Source of the DNA: Rhodopirellula bahusiensis
Lineage (GTDB): Bacteria > Planctomycetota > Planctomycetia > Pirellulales > Pirellulaceae
NCBI RefSeq assembly: GCF_002727185.1
Contig: NZ_NIZW01000006.1
Location: 62,001 to 126,000, forward strand
Direction: 5' to 3'
DNA length: 64,000 nt
In this document: positions 17,308 to 23,299 of the stretch, in pieces
Layout of the letters: each line of letters starts with the position of its first letter
Position numbering within the stretch: position 1 is the first letter of the stretch
Translations under genes and position numbers: made by a program
The notes under the pieces: model-generated
What the model was told of the DNA's origin: nothing
The model's database searches: none
The model's input: only the letters and a program-made list of their open reading frames with translations

Positions 17308-17397
17308 GGGCTCGAAAGCAGTGGTCTTCGTTGTGCTCGTGTTCGTATCGCATTGGTCTGCTCCAGTTTGAGTGTTCAACGTTCGCCTGAAAACAAG

Positions 17398-17469
17398 TGC
17401 TCTCGCCAGGAATCGAACCTGGTCTACGACCTTCGCAAAGTCGCGTGCGTTCCGGCACACTCCGAGAAT
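17398..17469 (-). tRNA. tRNA-Arg(GCG)
   Basis: Anticodon arm CGACT-TTGCGAA-GGTCG gives GCG, which reads CGC/CGU directly. Bacteria normally use ACG (inosine) for this box. T-arm ACCAGG/CCTGG with TTCGATT is intact. Acceptor pairs at five of seven positions, the outer two being weak. Confidence 0.82.
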
Positions 17470-17495
17470 ATGGGATGGCTCATCAAGAAGCCGAG

Positions 17496-17567
17496 TACCT
17501 CGCCAGGGAGTCGAACCCCGTCTAACGGTTTCGAAGACCGTCGTGCTGTCCATCACACTCGCAAGGC
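17496..17567 (-). tRNA. tRNA-Arg(TCG)
   Basis: Anticodon arm ACGGT-CTTCGAA-ACCGT gives TCG. Acceptor GCCTTGC/GCGAGGT pairs with two wobbles. T-loop TTCGACT. Its 5' end overlaps the last codons of the neighbouring ORF (17553-17936). Confidence 0.88.
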
Positions 17568-17936
17568 CTGTTTCTTTCGTTGCGGTTTGGCCGCGACTTG
17601 ATGTTCGTCTCGATAGACAATCATTCCGGGTTGTCGGGTTCGCACCTTACTCACGAAAACACCCTCATCTTCCAACAGGTAGGCCAGTTCCCAGAGGCGA
17701 CTGATGACCGGCTGTGAGTCTGAGCGAAACCAAAACAAGCATCTCAAATCTGCTTTGTCCAATTTGGGAACGGTCAGGTTGCGGTTAAACCAAGTGAGTA
17801 CTTCGTGAAGCCTCTCGCGAGTCGCGTTGGGCAACGTTGTACGGTCTTCAACACGGCCAGCGGCAACAAAGATGCCTGCAGGACGACCAGTGTCCGAGCA
17901 TCGCAATTGGGTTTGAAATCGAATATAGGTTTCCAT
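17553..17936 (-). CDS. Hypothetical 127-residue protein within the tRNA array
   Basis: No recognised family. The product is compact and mixed alpha/beta, with [29 protein letters not shown] in the middle and a basic C-terminus ([12 protein letters not shown]). It has no signal or membrane segment. Its final codons run into the 5' end of tRNA-Arg(TCG) on the same strand, so maturation of that tRNA would cut the message. It fills a 400-base gap in an otherwise dense array. Confidence 0.6.
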   Translation of the reverse strand: METYIRFQTQLRCSDTGRPAGIFVAAGRVEDRTTLPNATRERLHEVLTWFNRNLTVPKLDKADLRCLFWFRSDSQPVISRLWELAYLLEDEGVFVSKVRTRQPGMIVYRDEHQVAAKPQRKKQALRV

Positions 17937-17978
17937 CAGTCATCAAGTTGTCTCGGTGTGTTTTCAAGAAGGTTCAAG

Positions 17979-18052
17979 AGCCGACGACTGGGTTCGCACC
18001 AGCATGAGCCGCTTTACAAGAGCGGTGCCTTTCTGCGTCGAGCCACGTCGGC
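17979..18052 (-). tRNA. tRNA-Thr(TGT)
   Basis: Acceptor GCCGACG/CGTCGGC is perfect. Anticodon arm CCGCT-CTTGTAA-AGCGG gives TGT. The T-loop reads TGCGAAC, replacing the usual second T by G. Confidence 0.87.
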
Positions 18053-18069
18053 ATGGGTTGTCGCATCAG

Positions 18070-18141
18070 TAGCCCGACCAGGAATCGAACCCGGAATTTC
18101 TGGTTAGAAGCCAGAGAGGATGTCCGTTTCACCATCGAGCC
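18070..18141 (-). tRNA. tRNA-Arg(TCT)
   Basis: Anticodon arm TCTGG-CTTCTAA-CCAGA gives TCT. Acceptor GGCTCGA/TCGGGCT with two wobbles. T-loop TTCGATT. Confidence 0.9.
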
Positions 18142-18155
18142 GTTTTTCAAACGAG

Positions 18156-18241
18156 CGGAAGGCGAGGGAGTCGAACCCTCATCACCCGAAGGTGGCACGC
18201 GTTAGCAGTGCGGCCCGGCAAACCGTATCCGGCTGCCTTCC
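18156..18241 (-). tRNA. tRNA-Ser(GCT)
   Basis: Class II tRNA with acceptor GGAAGGC/GCCTTCC, variable arm around CACCTTCGGGTG, discriminator G. The loop CTGCTAA gives GCT. The anticodon stem CCGCA/CGCGT keeps only three central pairs, so it is partly degenerate. Confidence 0.8.
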
Positions 18242-18258
18242 GTAAATCAAAGCTGAGA

Positions 18259-18332
18259 GTGGACCGGAAGGGAATCGAACCCTTCCACCGACTTTGCAAA
18301 AGTCAGTCGCCTCCTTGGAACATGCCAGCCCA
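18259..18332 (-). tRNA. tRNA-Ala(TGC), copy 1
   Basis: Anticodon arm TGACT-TTTGCAA-AGTCG gives TGC. Acceptor TGGGCTG/CGGTCCA pairs with wobbles. The alanine identity pair G3-U70 is not at its place (G3-C70, G4-U69). Confidence 0.82.
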
Positions 18333-18353
18333 TTTGTTTCAAACGTCACTCAG

Positions 18354-18424
18354 AGGTCCGTCCGGGAATTGATCCCGGTCTTCGTCCATACCACAGACGC
18401 GTGCTGCCGTAACACTTACAGACC
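18354..18424 (-). tRNA. tRNA-Thr(GGT)
   Basis: Acceptor GGTCTGT/ACGGACC. Anticodon arm CGTCT-GTGGTAT-GGACG gives GGT. The T-loop is ATCAATT, lacking the invariant first T. Confidence 0.82.
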
Positions 18425-18436
18425 TTGTCGTTTCAG

Positions 18437-18509
18437 TGATCACGGATGGAATCGAACCATCGGTCTCCTGCTTGTCACGCAGGCGTCTTAGCCGCTGGAC
18501 CACGCGATC
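18437..18509 (-). tRNA. tRNA-Val(GAC)
   Basis: Acceptor GATCGCG/CGTGATC. Anticodon arm CCTGC-GTGACAA-GCAGG gives GAC. T-loop TTCGATT. Confidence 0.9.
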
Positions 18510-18517
18510 GTTGAGGA

Positions 18518-18570
18518 AGCGATTAGCTGTTAGCTTTTCCTCCTGAGCCAACAGCTAATTGCTAGTCGTT
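18518..18570. repeat. Array spacer repeat, copy 1
   Basis: A spacer with alternating GCTGTTAGC / GCTAATTGCTAG palindromic words. It shares the 17-base CAGCTAATTGCTAGTCG with a second spacer at 20650-20719. It lies between tRNA-Val(GAC) and tRNA-Met. Confidence 0.6.
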
Positions 18571-18584
18571 AAAAGGTATTTCAG

Positions 18585-18652
18585 TAGCGGGTTCGGGGGT
18601 CGCACCCGACGGTCCAGGCTTATGAGGCCCGGATGAGCCTGGCTCACCCGCA
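18585..18652 (-). tRNA. tRNA-Met(CAT)
   Basis: Anticodon arm CGGGC-CTCATAA-GCCTG gives CAT. Acceptor TGCGGGT/ACCCGCT has a T1-T72 mismatch and six pairs. T-loop TGCGACC. The anticodon stem lacks the three consecutive G-C pairs of initiators, so elongator or Ile(CAU) is more likely. Confidence 0.78.
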
Positions 18653-18679
18653 TCGTTGTTTCACCTGCAAGAGTGAAAG

Positions 18680-18777
18680 TAGCCATGGCGAGAGTTGAAC
18701 TCGCACGCCGCCCCGTTTTCAGAATGCGGTGCACGACATTCTGAGTGTCGCGTGTCTACCGATTCCACCACTTGGCT
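18680..18777 (-). tRNA. tRNA-Leu(CAG) with a long variable arm
   Basis: Anticodon arm CGACA-CTCAGAA-TGTCG gives CAG. Acceptor AGCCAAG/CATGGCT has one mismatch. The variable region of about 27 bases is longer than usual for class II tRNAs. T-loop TTCAACT. Total 98 bases. Confidence 0.85.
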
Positions 18778-18792
18778 TTGTATGAATCGAAG

Positions 18793-18866
18793 TACTGCGG
18801 GAGGGAGTCGAACCCTCAAACACGAACGTTTGAAATTCGCCGCTTTGCCGGTTTGCGTACCACAGC
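18793..18866 (-). tRNA. tRNA with Leu anticodon CAA on a class I scaffold
   Basis: Anticodon arm CGAAT-TTCAAAC-GTTCG gives CAA. Acceptor GCTGTGG/CCGCAGT and T-arm GAGGG-TTCGACT-CCCTC are good. The variable loop is short, whereas normal bacterial tRNA-Leu has a long one, so charging with leucine is uncertain. Confidence 0.78.
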
Positions 18867-18878
18867 ATGTTGAGTCAG

Positions 18879-18950
18879 TACTGAGGGCGGGAGTCGAACC
18901 CGCAAGCACTTGTTCCTAAGACAAGCGGCTCGCCGTTGGCCTACCTCAGC
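18879..18950 (-). tRNA. tRNA with Leu anticodon TAG on a class I scaffold
   Basis: Anticodon arm CTTGT-CTTAGGA-ACAAG gives TAG (reads CUA). Acceptor GCTGAGG/CCTCAGT and T-arm GCGGG-TTCGACT-CCCGC are intact. The variable loop is only about five bases, unlike normal tRNA-Leu. Confidence 0.82.
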
Positions 18951-18963
18951 GTTTGTGAATGAG

Positions 18964-19034
18964 TGGAGCACCGGGGAATCGAACCCCGATTTTCTGCTTG
19001 CAAAACAGACGTCTTCCCGTTGGACGAGCGCCCC
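18964..19034 (-). tRNA. tRNA-Ala(TGC), copy 2
   Basis: Anticodon arm TCTGT-TTTGCAA-GCAGA gives TGC. Acceptor GGGGCGC/GTGCTCC includes a G3-U70 wobble, the alanine identity element. T-loop TTCGATT. Confidence 0.9.
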
Positions 19035-19115
19035 ATGAATGAAGCAAGAAGAGTGATGAGTGGATAGCGAAAATGGTTCATCTCGGGAGTTTCACTCTTC
19101 AAGCTTCCTTCCGTG

Positions 19116-19385
19116 CTACGCATGCAGTCGCGGAGCACTGTCGCCCGTCGACTTGCGATGGTTTTTGATCGCCTTGTGCGAGTCAGGAAGTTGGTCGCCT
19201 TCGACAACTACCTCACCGACGCATTCGACCACCCAGCCGTCGACCCAACCAACGCTGTCGTCTCGTAGTCTCAGCACTCGGCCGACCTTGGCAAATTCTC
19301 GCGGAATGAACGAAGTCATCTGCTCTGATCCGCCGGCGATGCTGCGTCTCATCGCACATTGCACGTACTTCGTGTTTCTGGACAT
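19116..19385 (-). CDS. Hypothetical 89-residue protein within the tRNA array
   Basis: An 89-codon frame in a 400-base gap of the array, same strand. The product begins MSRNTKYVQCAMRR and contains TSFIPREFAKVGRVLRLRDD followed by WVDGWVVECVGEVV, a compact beta-rich pattern. It has no recognised family, signal peptide or membrane segment. Codon use looks genuine rather than antisense. The function is unknown. Confidence 0.6.
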   Translation of the reverse strand: MSRNTKYVQCAMRRSIAGGSEQMTSFIPREFAKVGRVLRLRDDSVGWVDGWVVECVGEVVVEGDQLPDSHKAIKNHRKSTGDSAPRLHA

Positions 19386-19435
19386 TGTCGTTCTCCGTGG
19401 TCAAATGCGGGCCGGCGTCACCACGACGCCGGCAG

Positions 19436-19507
19436 TAGTCCCGGATGGAATCGAACCATCGTTTCCTGCGTGTAAAACAGGTGTCGTAGCCGTTGGACCA
19501 CAGGACT
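19436..19507 (-). tRNA. tRNA-Val(TAC)
   Basis: Acceptor AGTCCTG/CGGGACT. Anticodon arm CCTGT-TTTACAC-GCAGG gives TAC. T-loop TTCGATT. Confidence 0.9.
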
Positions 19508-19527
19508 GTGTTTGTCGATCCGGAGAG

Positions 19528-19598
19528 CACGTCCCCAAGGATTTGAACCCTGACTTACTGGTTTGGAATCAGCAGTGCTACCGTTACACCAGAGACGT
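19528..19598 (-). tRNA. tRNA-Trp(CCA)
   Basis: Acceptor ACGTCTC/GGGACGT with discriminator G. Anticodon arm GCTGA-TTCCAAA-CCAGT gives CCA, with an A-C mismatch next to the loop. T-loop TTCAAAT. Confidence 0.85.
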
Positions 19599-19611
19599 GT
19601 GTTTGCAAAAG

Positions 19612-19696
19612 TGGGAACGCAAGGAATCGCACCTCTCGCCGGCTACCACACAATTAAAGGCAGAAGGGTTACAACCTCCCGTGTGGAAACGCTCCC
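19612..19696 (-). tRNA. tRNA-Tyr(GTA)
   Basis: Acceptor GGGAGCG/CGTTCCC. Anticodon arm GGAGG-TTGTAAC-CCTTC gives GTA. A long variable arm fits bacterial class II tRNA-Tyr. The D-arm is very short and the T-loop is TGCGATT. Confidence 0.78.
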
Positions 19697-19714
19697 AAGT
19701 TTTCGTCAAACAAG

Positions 19715-19797
19715 CGGAAGCCGTGGGACTCGAACCCACAACGGTTTGACCCGCAGCTGTTTTCAAGACAGTGTCCTCATCCGGCCGGGTGACTTCC
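19715..19797 (-). tRNA. tRNA-Ser(TGA)
   Basis: Acceptor GGAAGTC/GGCTTCC, discriminator G. Anticodon arm CTGT-CTTGAAA-ACAG gives TGA. Class II variable arm and T-arm GTGGG-TTCGAGT-CCCAC are present. Confidence 0.9.
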
Positions 19798-19818
19798 GAA
19801 GTTTGCGATTGCTCGCAG

Positions 19819-19893
19819 CGACGTGAGCGGGAATCGAACCCGCGGACTCCTGGATGAAAACCAGACGATTCTGCCAACAGAATCTACCATGCC
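19819..19893 (-). tRNA. tRNA-Glu(TTC)
   Basis: Anticodon arm TCTGG-TTTTCAT-CCAGG gives TTC. D-stem GATTC/GAATC. Acceptor GGCATGG/TCACGTC has one mismatch. T-loop TTCGATT. Confidence 0.88.
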
Positions 19894-19918
19894 GTTTTGT
19901 TGCTTCGATCGAAGCGAG

Positions 19919-19990
19919 TACCGCATAGCAGTTTCGATCTCCTTCCTGCTGCCTGAGAAGCAGCCGACCTAGCCAGTAGTCGAATGCGGC
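19919..19990 (-). tRNA. tRNA-Glu(CTC)
   Basis: Acceptor GCCGCAT/ATGCGGT. Anticodon arm GCTGC-TTCTCAG-GCAGC gives CTC. The T-arm AGGAG-ATCGAAA-CTGCT lacks the first loop T and has one stem mismatch. Confidence 0.8.
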
Positions 19991-20001
19991 TTGAGTAAAG
20001 C

Positions 20002-20072
20002 GATGGCAACGGGAGTCGAACCCGCAGCGACTTGATAGACAATCAAGCTTCCTTCCCAGAGGAAATTGCCAC
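20002..20072 (-). tRNA. tRNA-Asp(GTC)
   Basis: Acceptor GTGGCAA/TTGCCAT. Anticodon arm CTTGA-TTGTCTA-TCAAG gives GTC. T-loop TTCGACT. Confidence 0.9.
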
Positions 20073-20087
20073 CGAATATGTTCACAG

Positions 20088-20161
20088 TGTGACCGATCGG
20101 AATTGAACCGACATGGACTTCGTTCACAGCGAAGTTCCTGAAACCAATGCAGGACGGCCAC
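20088..20161 (-). tRNA. tRNA-His(GTG)
   Basis: Acceptor GTGGCCG/CGGTCAC. Anticodon arm ACTTCG-CTGTGAA-CGAAGT gives GTG. T-loop TTCAATT. The genomic base before the 5' end is T, not the G-1 usual for tRNA-His. Confidence 0.87.
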
Positions 20162-20163
20162 AG

Positions 20164-20238
20164 CGCCGAGGACAGGAATCGAACCTGTGTTTGCCTGAGT
20201 CAAAGTCAGGTGCAACAACCAACAGTTGCCGCCTCGGT
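20164..20238 (-). tRNA. tRNA-Gln(TTG)
   Basis: Acceptor ACCGAGG/CCTCGGC pairs at six positions. Anticodon arm CCTGA-CTTTGAC-TCAGG gives TTG. T-arm ACAGG-TTCGATT-CCTGT is intact. It begins three bases after the tRNA-His gene on the map. Confidence 0.88.
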
Positions 20239-20305
20239 GAGAAAATGGTTGCCAGTGCTCCCTCGTCGTTCCGCGATCGGTTGATCGCGACCGGCATTGC
20301 TGAAA

Positions 20306-20377
20306 AGTGTCCTGCGGGAATCGAACCCGCCTGATCGGATTGGAGGTCCGACGCCTTTGCCGATCGGCCAACGACAC
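20306..20377 (-). tRNA. tRNA-Gly(TCC)
   Basis: Acceptor GTGTCGT/AGGACAC with one mismatch. Anticodon arm TCGGA-CCTCCAA-TCCGA gives TCC. Position 33 is C, not the invariant T. Confidence 0.83.
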
Positions 20378-20415
20378 AAATGGAAGTTGGAAGCGGGATG
20401 GTTGAAGCGTGAATG

Positions 20416-20490
20416 CTGCGGAGGCAGGAATCGAACCTGCGTCAGCGCGGTTAACAGCCGCGTTCCCGTACCAACACAGGACCCACCGCA
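20416..20490 (-). tRNA. tRNA-Asn(GTT)
   Basis: Anticodon arm CGCGG-CTGTTAA-CCGCG gives GTT. Acceptor TGCGGTG/CTCCGCA has one T-T mismatch, discriminator G. T-loop TTCGATT. Confidence 0.9.
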
Positions 20491-20536
20491 TCGTGACTTT
20501 CTCGGGCTTCGAACTTCTCGTTGCAAACCTCAAAAG

Positions 20537-20607
20537 AGCGCCCAGTGGGAGTCGAACCCACACTTCCGCCATGGCAAGGCAGCAGGCTACCGCTACATCA
20601 TGGGCGC
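20537..20607 (-). tRNA. tRNA-Gly(GCC)
   Basis: Acceptor GCGCCCA/TGGGCGC is perfect. Anticodon arm CTGCC-TTGCCAT-GGCGG gives GCC. T-arm GTGGG-TTCGACT-CCCAC. Confidence 0.92.
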
Positions 20608-20649
20608 AAAAATGCATCACTACCAAACTGTCAAAGATCAAAATAGCTT

Positions 20650-20719
20650 TTAGCGGTTAGCTCTTAGCAATCAGCTTTCCAATAATGGAGCTAGGCGCTA
20701 GCAGCTAATTGCTAGTCGC
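20650..20719. repeat. Array spacer repeat, copy 2
   Basis: A spacer made of TTAGC/GCTAA words (AGCGGTTAGCTCTTAGCAAT) ending in CAGCTAATTGCTAGTCG, shared with 18518-18570. It separates tRNA-Gly(GCC) from tRNA-Lys(CTT). Confidence 0.6.
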
Positions 20720-20728
20720 TTTCTTCAG

Positions 20729-20801
20729 TGGGATCGGTGAGAATTGAACTCACATCGCTCGGATTAAGAGTCCGATGCATTACCTTGTCTGCCACAATCC
20801 C
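20729..20801 (-). tRNA. tRNA-Lys(CTT), second copy
   Basis: Acceptor GGGATTG/CGATCCC. Anticodon arm TCGGA-CTCTTAA-TCCGA gives CTT. T-loop TTCAATT. The body differs strongly from the other Lys(CTT) copy, so it is not a recent duplication. Confidence 0.87.
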
Positions 20802-20826
20802 ATGTGTCGTCGTTGTTTCGTTTCAG

Positions 20827-20899
20827 TCGGCGTGGCGGGAATTGAACCCGCGACCGTCGCCTTATAAGGACGCCGCTCTCACCCCTGAGCTACACGCCG
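20827..20899 (-). tRNA. tRNA-Ile(TAT)
   Basis: Acceptor CGGCGTG/CACGCCG is perfect. Anticodon loop CTTATAA gives TAT, reading AUA directly instead of through a lysidine-modified CAT tRNA. T-loop TTCAATT. The anticodon stem has one mismatch. Confidence 0.87.
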
Positions 20900-20910
20900 A
20901 TGTGTAGCGA

Positions 20911-20983
20911 TGGGGCCGAAGGGAGTTGAACCCTCACCGAACGGATTAAAAGTCCGTCATGCTGCCAGTTACACCACAGCCCC
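20911..20983 (-). tRNA. tRNA-Lys(TTT)
   Basis: Acceptor GGGGCTG/CGGCCCC. Anticodon arm ACGGA-CTTTTAA-TCCGT gives TTT. T-loop TTCAACT. Confidence 0.9.
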
Positions 20984-21060
20984 GCTTTTTCAGTCGCGGC
21001 TATGCGTTTCAATCGCAGTGCAGGCAGCATGTTGGTTTCCTTTCGTGTCGTTGTCGTGAG

Positions 21061-21132
21061 TGGTAGCCCCGAGGATCGAACTCGGCACAACCTCGTTATC
21101 AGCAAGGCCTGGACAACCAGCCCTCGACTACC
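21061..21132 (-). tRNA. tRNA-Ile(GAT)
   Basis: Acceptor GGTAGTC/GGCTACC. Anticodon arm CCTTG-CTGATAA-CGAGG gives GAT. T-loop TTCGATC. Confidence 0.88.
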
Positions 21133-21148
21133 ATCTGTCGTTGCAAAA

Positions 21149-21251
21149 GTCGGACACCTCGGAGTCGAACCGCCCGTGGCGGAGCCACTCACAAATGAAA
21201 ACAGCCTCCTGGTCCCAAACCAGGCGTGCTTCCATCTGCACCTGTATCCGA
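21149..21251 (-). tRNA. tRNA-Pro(TGG) with an enlarged variable region
   Basis: Acceptor TCGGATA/TGTCCGA. Anticodon arm CCTGG-TTTGGGA-CCAGG gives TGG. About 40 bases separate it from the T-loop TTCGACT, including a perfect GTGGC-TCC-GCCAC hairpin. The T-stem is weakened. Normal tRNA-Pro has a five-base variable loop. Total 103 bases. Confidence 0.75.
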
Positions 21252-21308
21252 TGTTGTGTTACTTCCATCGCCGCAGCGTTTGCTGTCGGCGCATATCTTC
21301 CTTGTCAG

Positions 21309-21380
21309 TGGGCCGGGAGGCGCTCGAATCCTCGTCTGCGGTTCTTCAGACCGCCGCTAGACCGTCTCAGCTACCAGCCC
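21309..21380 (-). tRNA. tRNA-Phe(GAA), first of the array
   Basis: Acceptor GGGCTGG/CCGGCCC. Anticodon arm GCGGT-CTGAAGA-ACCGC gives GAA. T-loop TTCGAGC with one stem mismatch. This is the 5'-most tRNA on the minus strand. Confidence 0.88.
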
Positions 21381-21424
21381 ATGTTGGGTTCGTTATTGGG
21401 GTTGCCCGCTGCAATGCGGACACG

Positions 21425-21459
21425 AAAAAAGGCTCGATGCCTGTGTGACACCGAGCCTT
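21425..21459 (-). terminator. Rho-independent terminator upstream of the tRNA array
   Basis: The minus strand reads AAGGCTCG, a 15-base loop, CGAGCCTT, then TTTT. It would stop transcription entering from the right, so the array promoter should lie between here and 21380, or this is an attenuator in the array leader. Confidence 0.7.
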
Positions 21460-22010
21460 CATCAAGAAGTCGTTCGCTAATAAAAGCGAGTGTCACATCA
21501 GACGCGGATACGCCGGGGCATTATCTGTATTCAACGGTTGCCCGCCGAAGAGATTGCCTTCGTGTATCCGTTCGAGTCGACTGGATTCAATATTCGTTAA
21601 CATCAGAAAGCTCGTTACTCGCTCGTCTATGAATGTGACTTGTGTGTTCGGAGAAATAGACGCTTTCGCGTCAGCAGGGTTCGCACGAAATCGTTTTTTC
21701 GCGAAAATGTTTCCCTGCGACGTCTCCGCCCTCAACTACAGAACCGCACGCTTCTGCAAAAGTACTCGACCGCATGAACGAAACCGAATCTCTTCTTGCT
21801 GCAAACCTACGCCGTCGGCGGCGCATCGGCTCGCACGCACAAGTATGGTTACAAGGTCTTCAAAGCCTTGCTCGCCGCCGACCGCAAAACCTATCCGCTC
21901 AAATGAGATTGACGTGAACAAGGCGTATCCGAAGATCGCCGATCTACCGATCATTCCCGAATCACTTTCGATCATCACGCCACCCGAGATCACTCGGCAA
22001 GTCGTGGCCG
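21460..22010. other. Intergenic region, no supported gene
   Basis: Several short frames are open on both strands (for example 21554-22027 plus and 21736-22032 minus), but none has a recognisable motif. A short plus-strand stretch near 21800-21906 reads like a protein C-terminus (KYGYKVFKALLAADRKTYPLK then stop) without a body, possibly a gene remnant. Confidence 0.35.
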
Positions 22011-22733
22011 ATGCCATCATCATCTGATTCAATTACTGAGAAGGTCGTTCTAACTCACGGAATACGTACGCACGCGAATTGGCAGCCGATGGTCGGGCGA
22101 GTACTTCGTGAAATCGACGGAGTGAAGGTTGTACCGATCAAGTTTGGCTACTTGGACATTATCCGTTTCTGGATTCCAATCGGGACTCGTTCTGCGGCGA
22201 TCAATGACGTTCGTCATGAAATTCAGAACGCTAAGTTTGCAAATGACGGCGCGGCTATTTCAGTGGTCGCGCACAGCTTTGGAAGCTATGCAATCTCACG
22301 AATCCTCGCCGATCAGACCGACCTGAAGTTAAAGCGTCTCGTGTTGTGCGGGTGCATCATCCCGCGCTCGTTCCCCTGGGAGACAGTCACCCACCGTGTT
22401 GAAACCGATGTTATCAATGACTACGGCACACGCGATGTTCTTCCCGTCTTAGCCAAATCTTTGAGCTGGGGTTACGGAGACACTGGACGACACGGATTCG
22501 GACGTGGAGCGTCAGTCATTGATCGAGGCCACGACTACGGGCACAGCGACTTTTTCAACGAGGAGTTTGTTCGGAAGTACTGGAAGCCTTGGTTCGCAAA
22601 TTCGTCTTACGTCGAGTCCGCGTGGGCCGAAAAAGCCCCTGCTTCCCCATGGTGGCTGAGCCTCTTGTCAGTGCTGCCCTTACAGAATTGCTTTTTGGTA
22701 AGCGTGCTTTTTGCGATTTGGCTACTCCTATAA
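22011..22733 (+). CDS. Alpha/beta hydrolase with C-terminal membrane segment
   Basis: The 240-residue product has an alpha/beta-hydrolase pattern: VVLTHGIRTHANW (oxyanion region), the nucleophile elbow VVAHSFGSY, and a likely catalytic His in DRGHDYGHSDFF. The C-terminal 20-25 residues (LQNCFLVSVLFAIWLLL) form a membrane segment, so the enzyme is probably tail-anchored. The substrate is unknown. It lies between the tRNA array and the giant RHS gene. Confidence 0.7.
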   Translation: MPSSSDSITEKVVLTHGIRTHANWQPMVGRVLREIDGVKVVPIKFGYLDIIRFWIPIGTRSAAINDVRHEIQNAKFANDGAAISVVAHSFGSYAISRILADQTDLKLKRLVLCGCIIPRSFPWETVTHRVETDVINDYGTRDVLPVLAKSLSWGYGDTGRHGFGRGASVIDRGHDYGHSDFFNEEFVRKYWKPWFANSSYVESAWAEKAPASPWWLSLLSVLPLQNCFLVSVLFAIWLLL

Positions 22734-22900
22734 CCTTGTTTTACCCATAACGTCTTTCGCCCCACTCCGTTCGGGTCGCAATAATTTTCAACTCACTCAA
22801 TCAGGACATTCAGCGCCTAGCTGGGCACCCCGATCCACGCACCACGTGTCTTTACGATCGACGAAATACGACGTTCATTCGTCAAAGCGGCGCTTTCCAG

Positions 22901-23233
22901 CTAACCTCTTTGTCGATTTAGTCGAATCTGGAGTTTTAGTTTTTCTTCAGGCGTTATCCTAGAAAGAGCGACACTCAAATAGACTTCATGTATGTGCCAA
23001 TATTTATCGTTCTCATAGAGAACTAGATATTTCTCGTCTGATGCATCTAACTCCGGAGAAAACACAGTCCCAGCCCGGCAAGAATTCGGAGGCAGGCAGG
23101 CCACTACACCAAGCTGCAAATACGAGGAATCACCTGCGCTGTAGTTCAAGAATTCGACAAATTCACCAACTCCAAATCTTAAAGTAGTTTTTGGGCTGCC
23201 TTTTAGCCTTCCATATGTGTGGTTGTACTGCAT
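22901..23233 (-). CDS. Hypothetical 110-residue protein downstream of RHS gene
   Basis: No family recognised. It is a soluble protein with beta-rich sequence (TLRFGVGEFVEFLNYSAG, KYLVLYENDKYWHIHEVYLS) and a basic C-terminus. It lies on the same strand as the RHS gene, 66 bases after the small ORF that follows it. Small proteins in this position are often immunity proteins or orphan immunity genes for RHS toxins; that role is inference. Confidence 0.55.
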   Translation of the reverse strand: MQYNHTYGRLKGSPKTTLRFGVGEFVEFLNYSAGDSSYLQLGVVACLPPNSCRAGTVFSPELDASDEKYLVLYENDKYWHIHEVYLSVALSRITPEEKLKLQIRLNRQRG

Positions 23234-23299
23234 CCAGAGCGTACTCGACGCTAGCTGGCGGGACGTTGATAAGTGAACAAACGGCGACTTGAAAGTGTA

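Noticed and set aside
17308-17556. N-terminal extension of the SEC-C ORF to 138 residues
   Set aside because: The extension would translate tRNA-Arg(GCG) and part of tRNA-Arg(TCG); the internal ATG at 17307 gives a clean small protein.
19763-20641. 292-codon open frame on the minus strand across the tRNA array
   Set aside because: It spans ten tRNA genes and has the typical arginine/cysteine-rich translation of tRNA sequence.
16600-21400. Regularly spaced GGGAGTCGAACCC-like words, reminiscent of a repeat array or CRISPR
   Set aside because: They are the T-arms of tRNA genes on the minus strand; spacing and flanks fit complete tRNA folds, not direct repeats with unique spacers.
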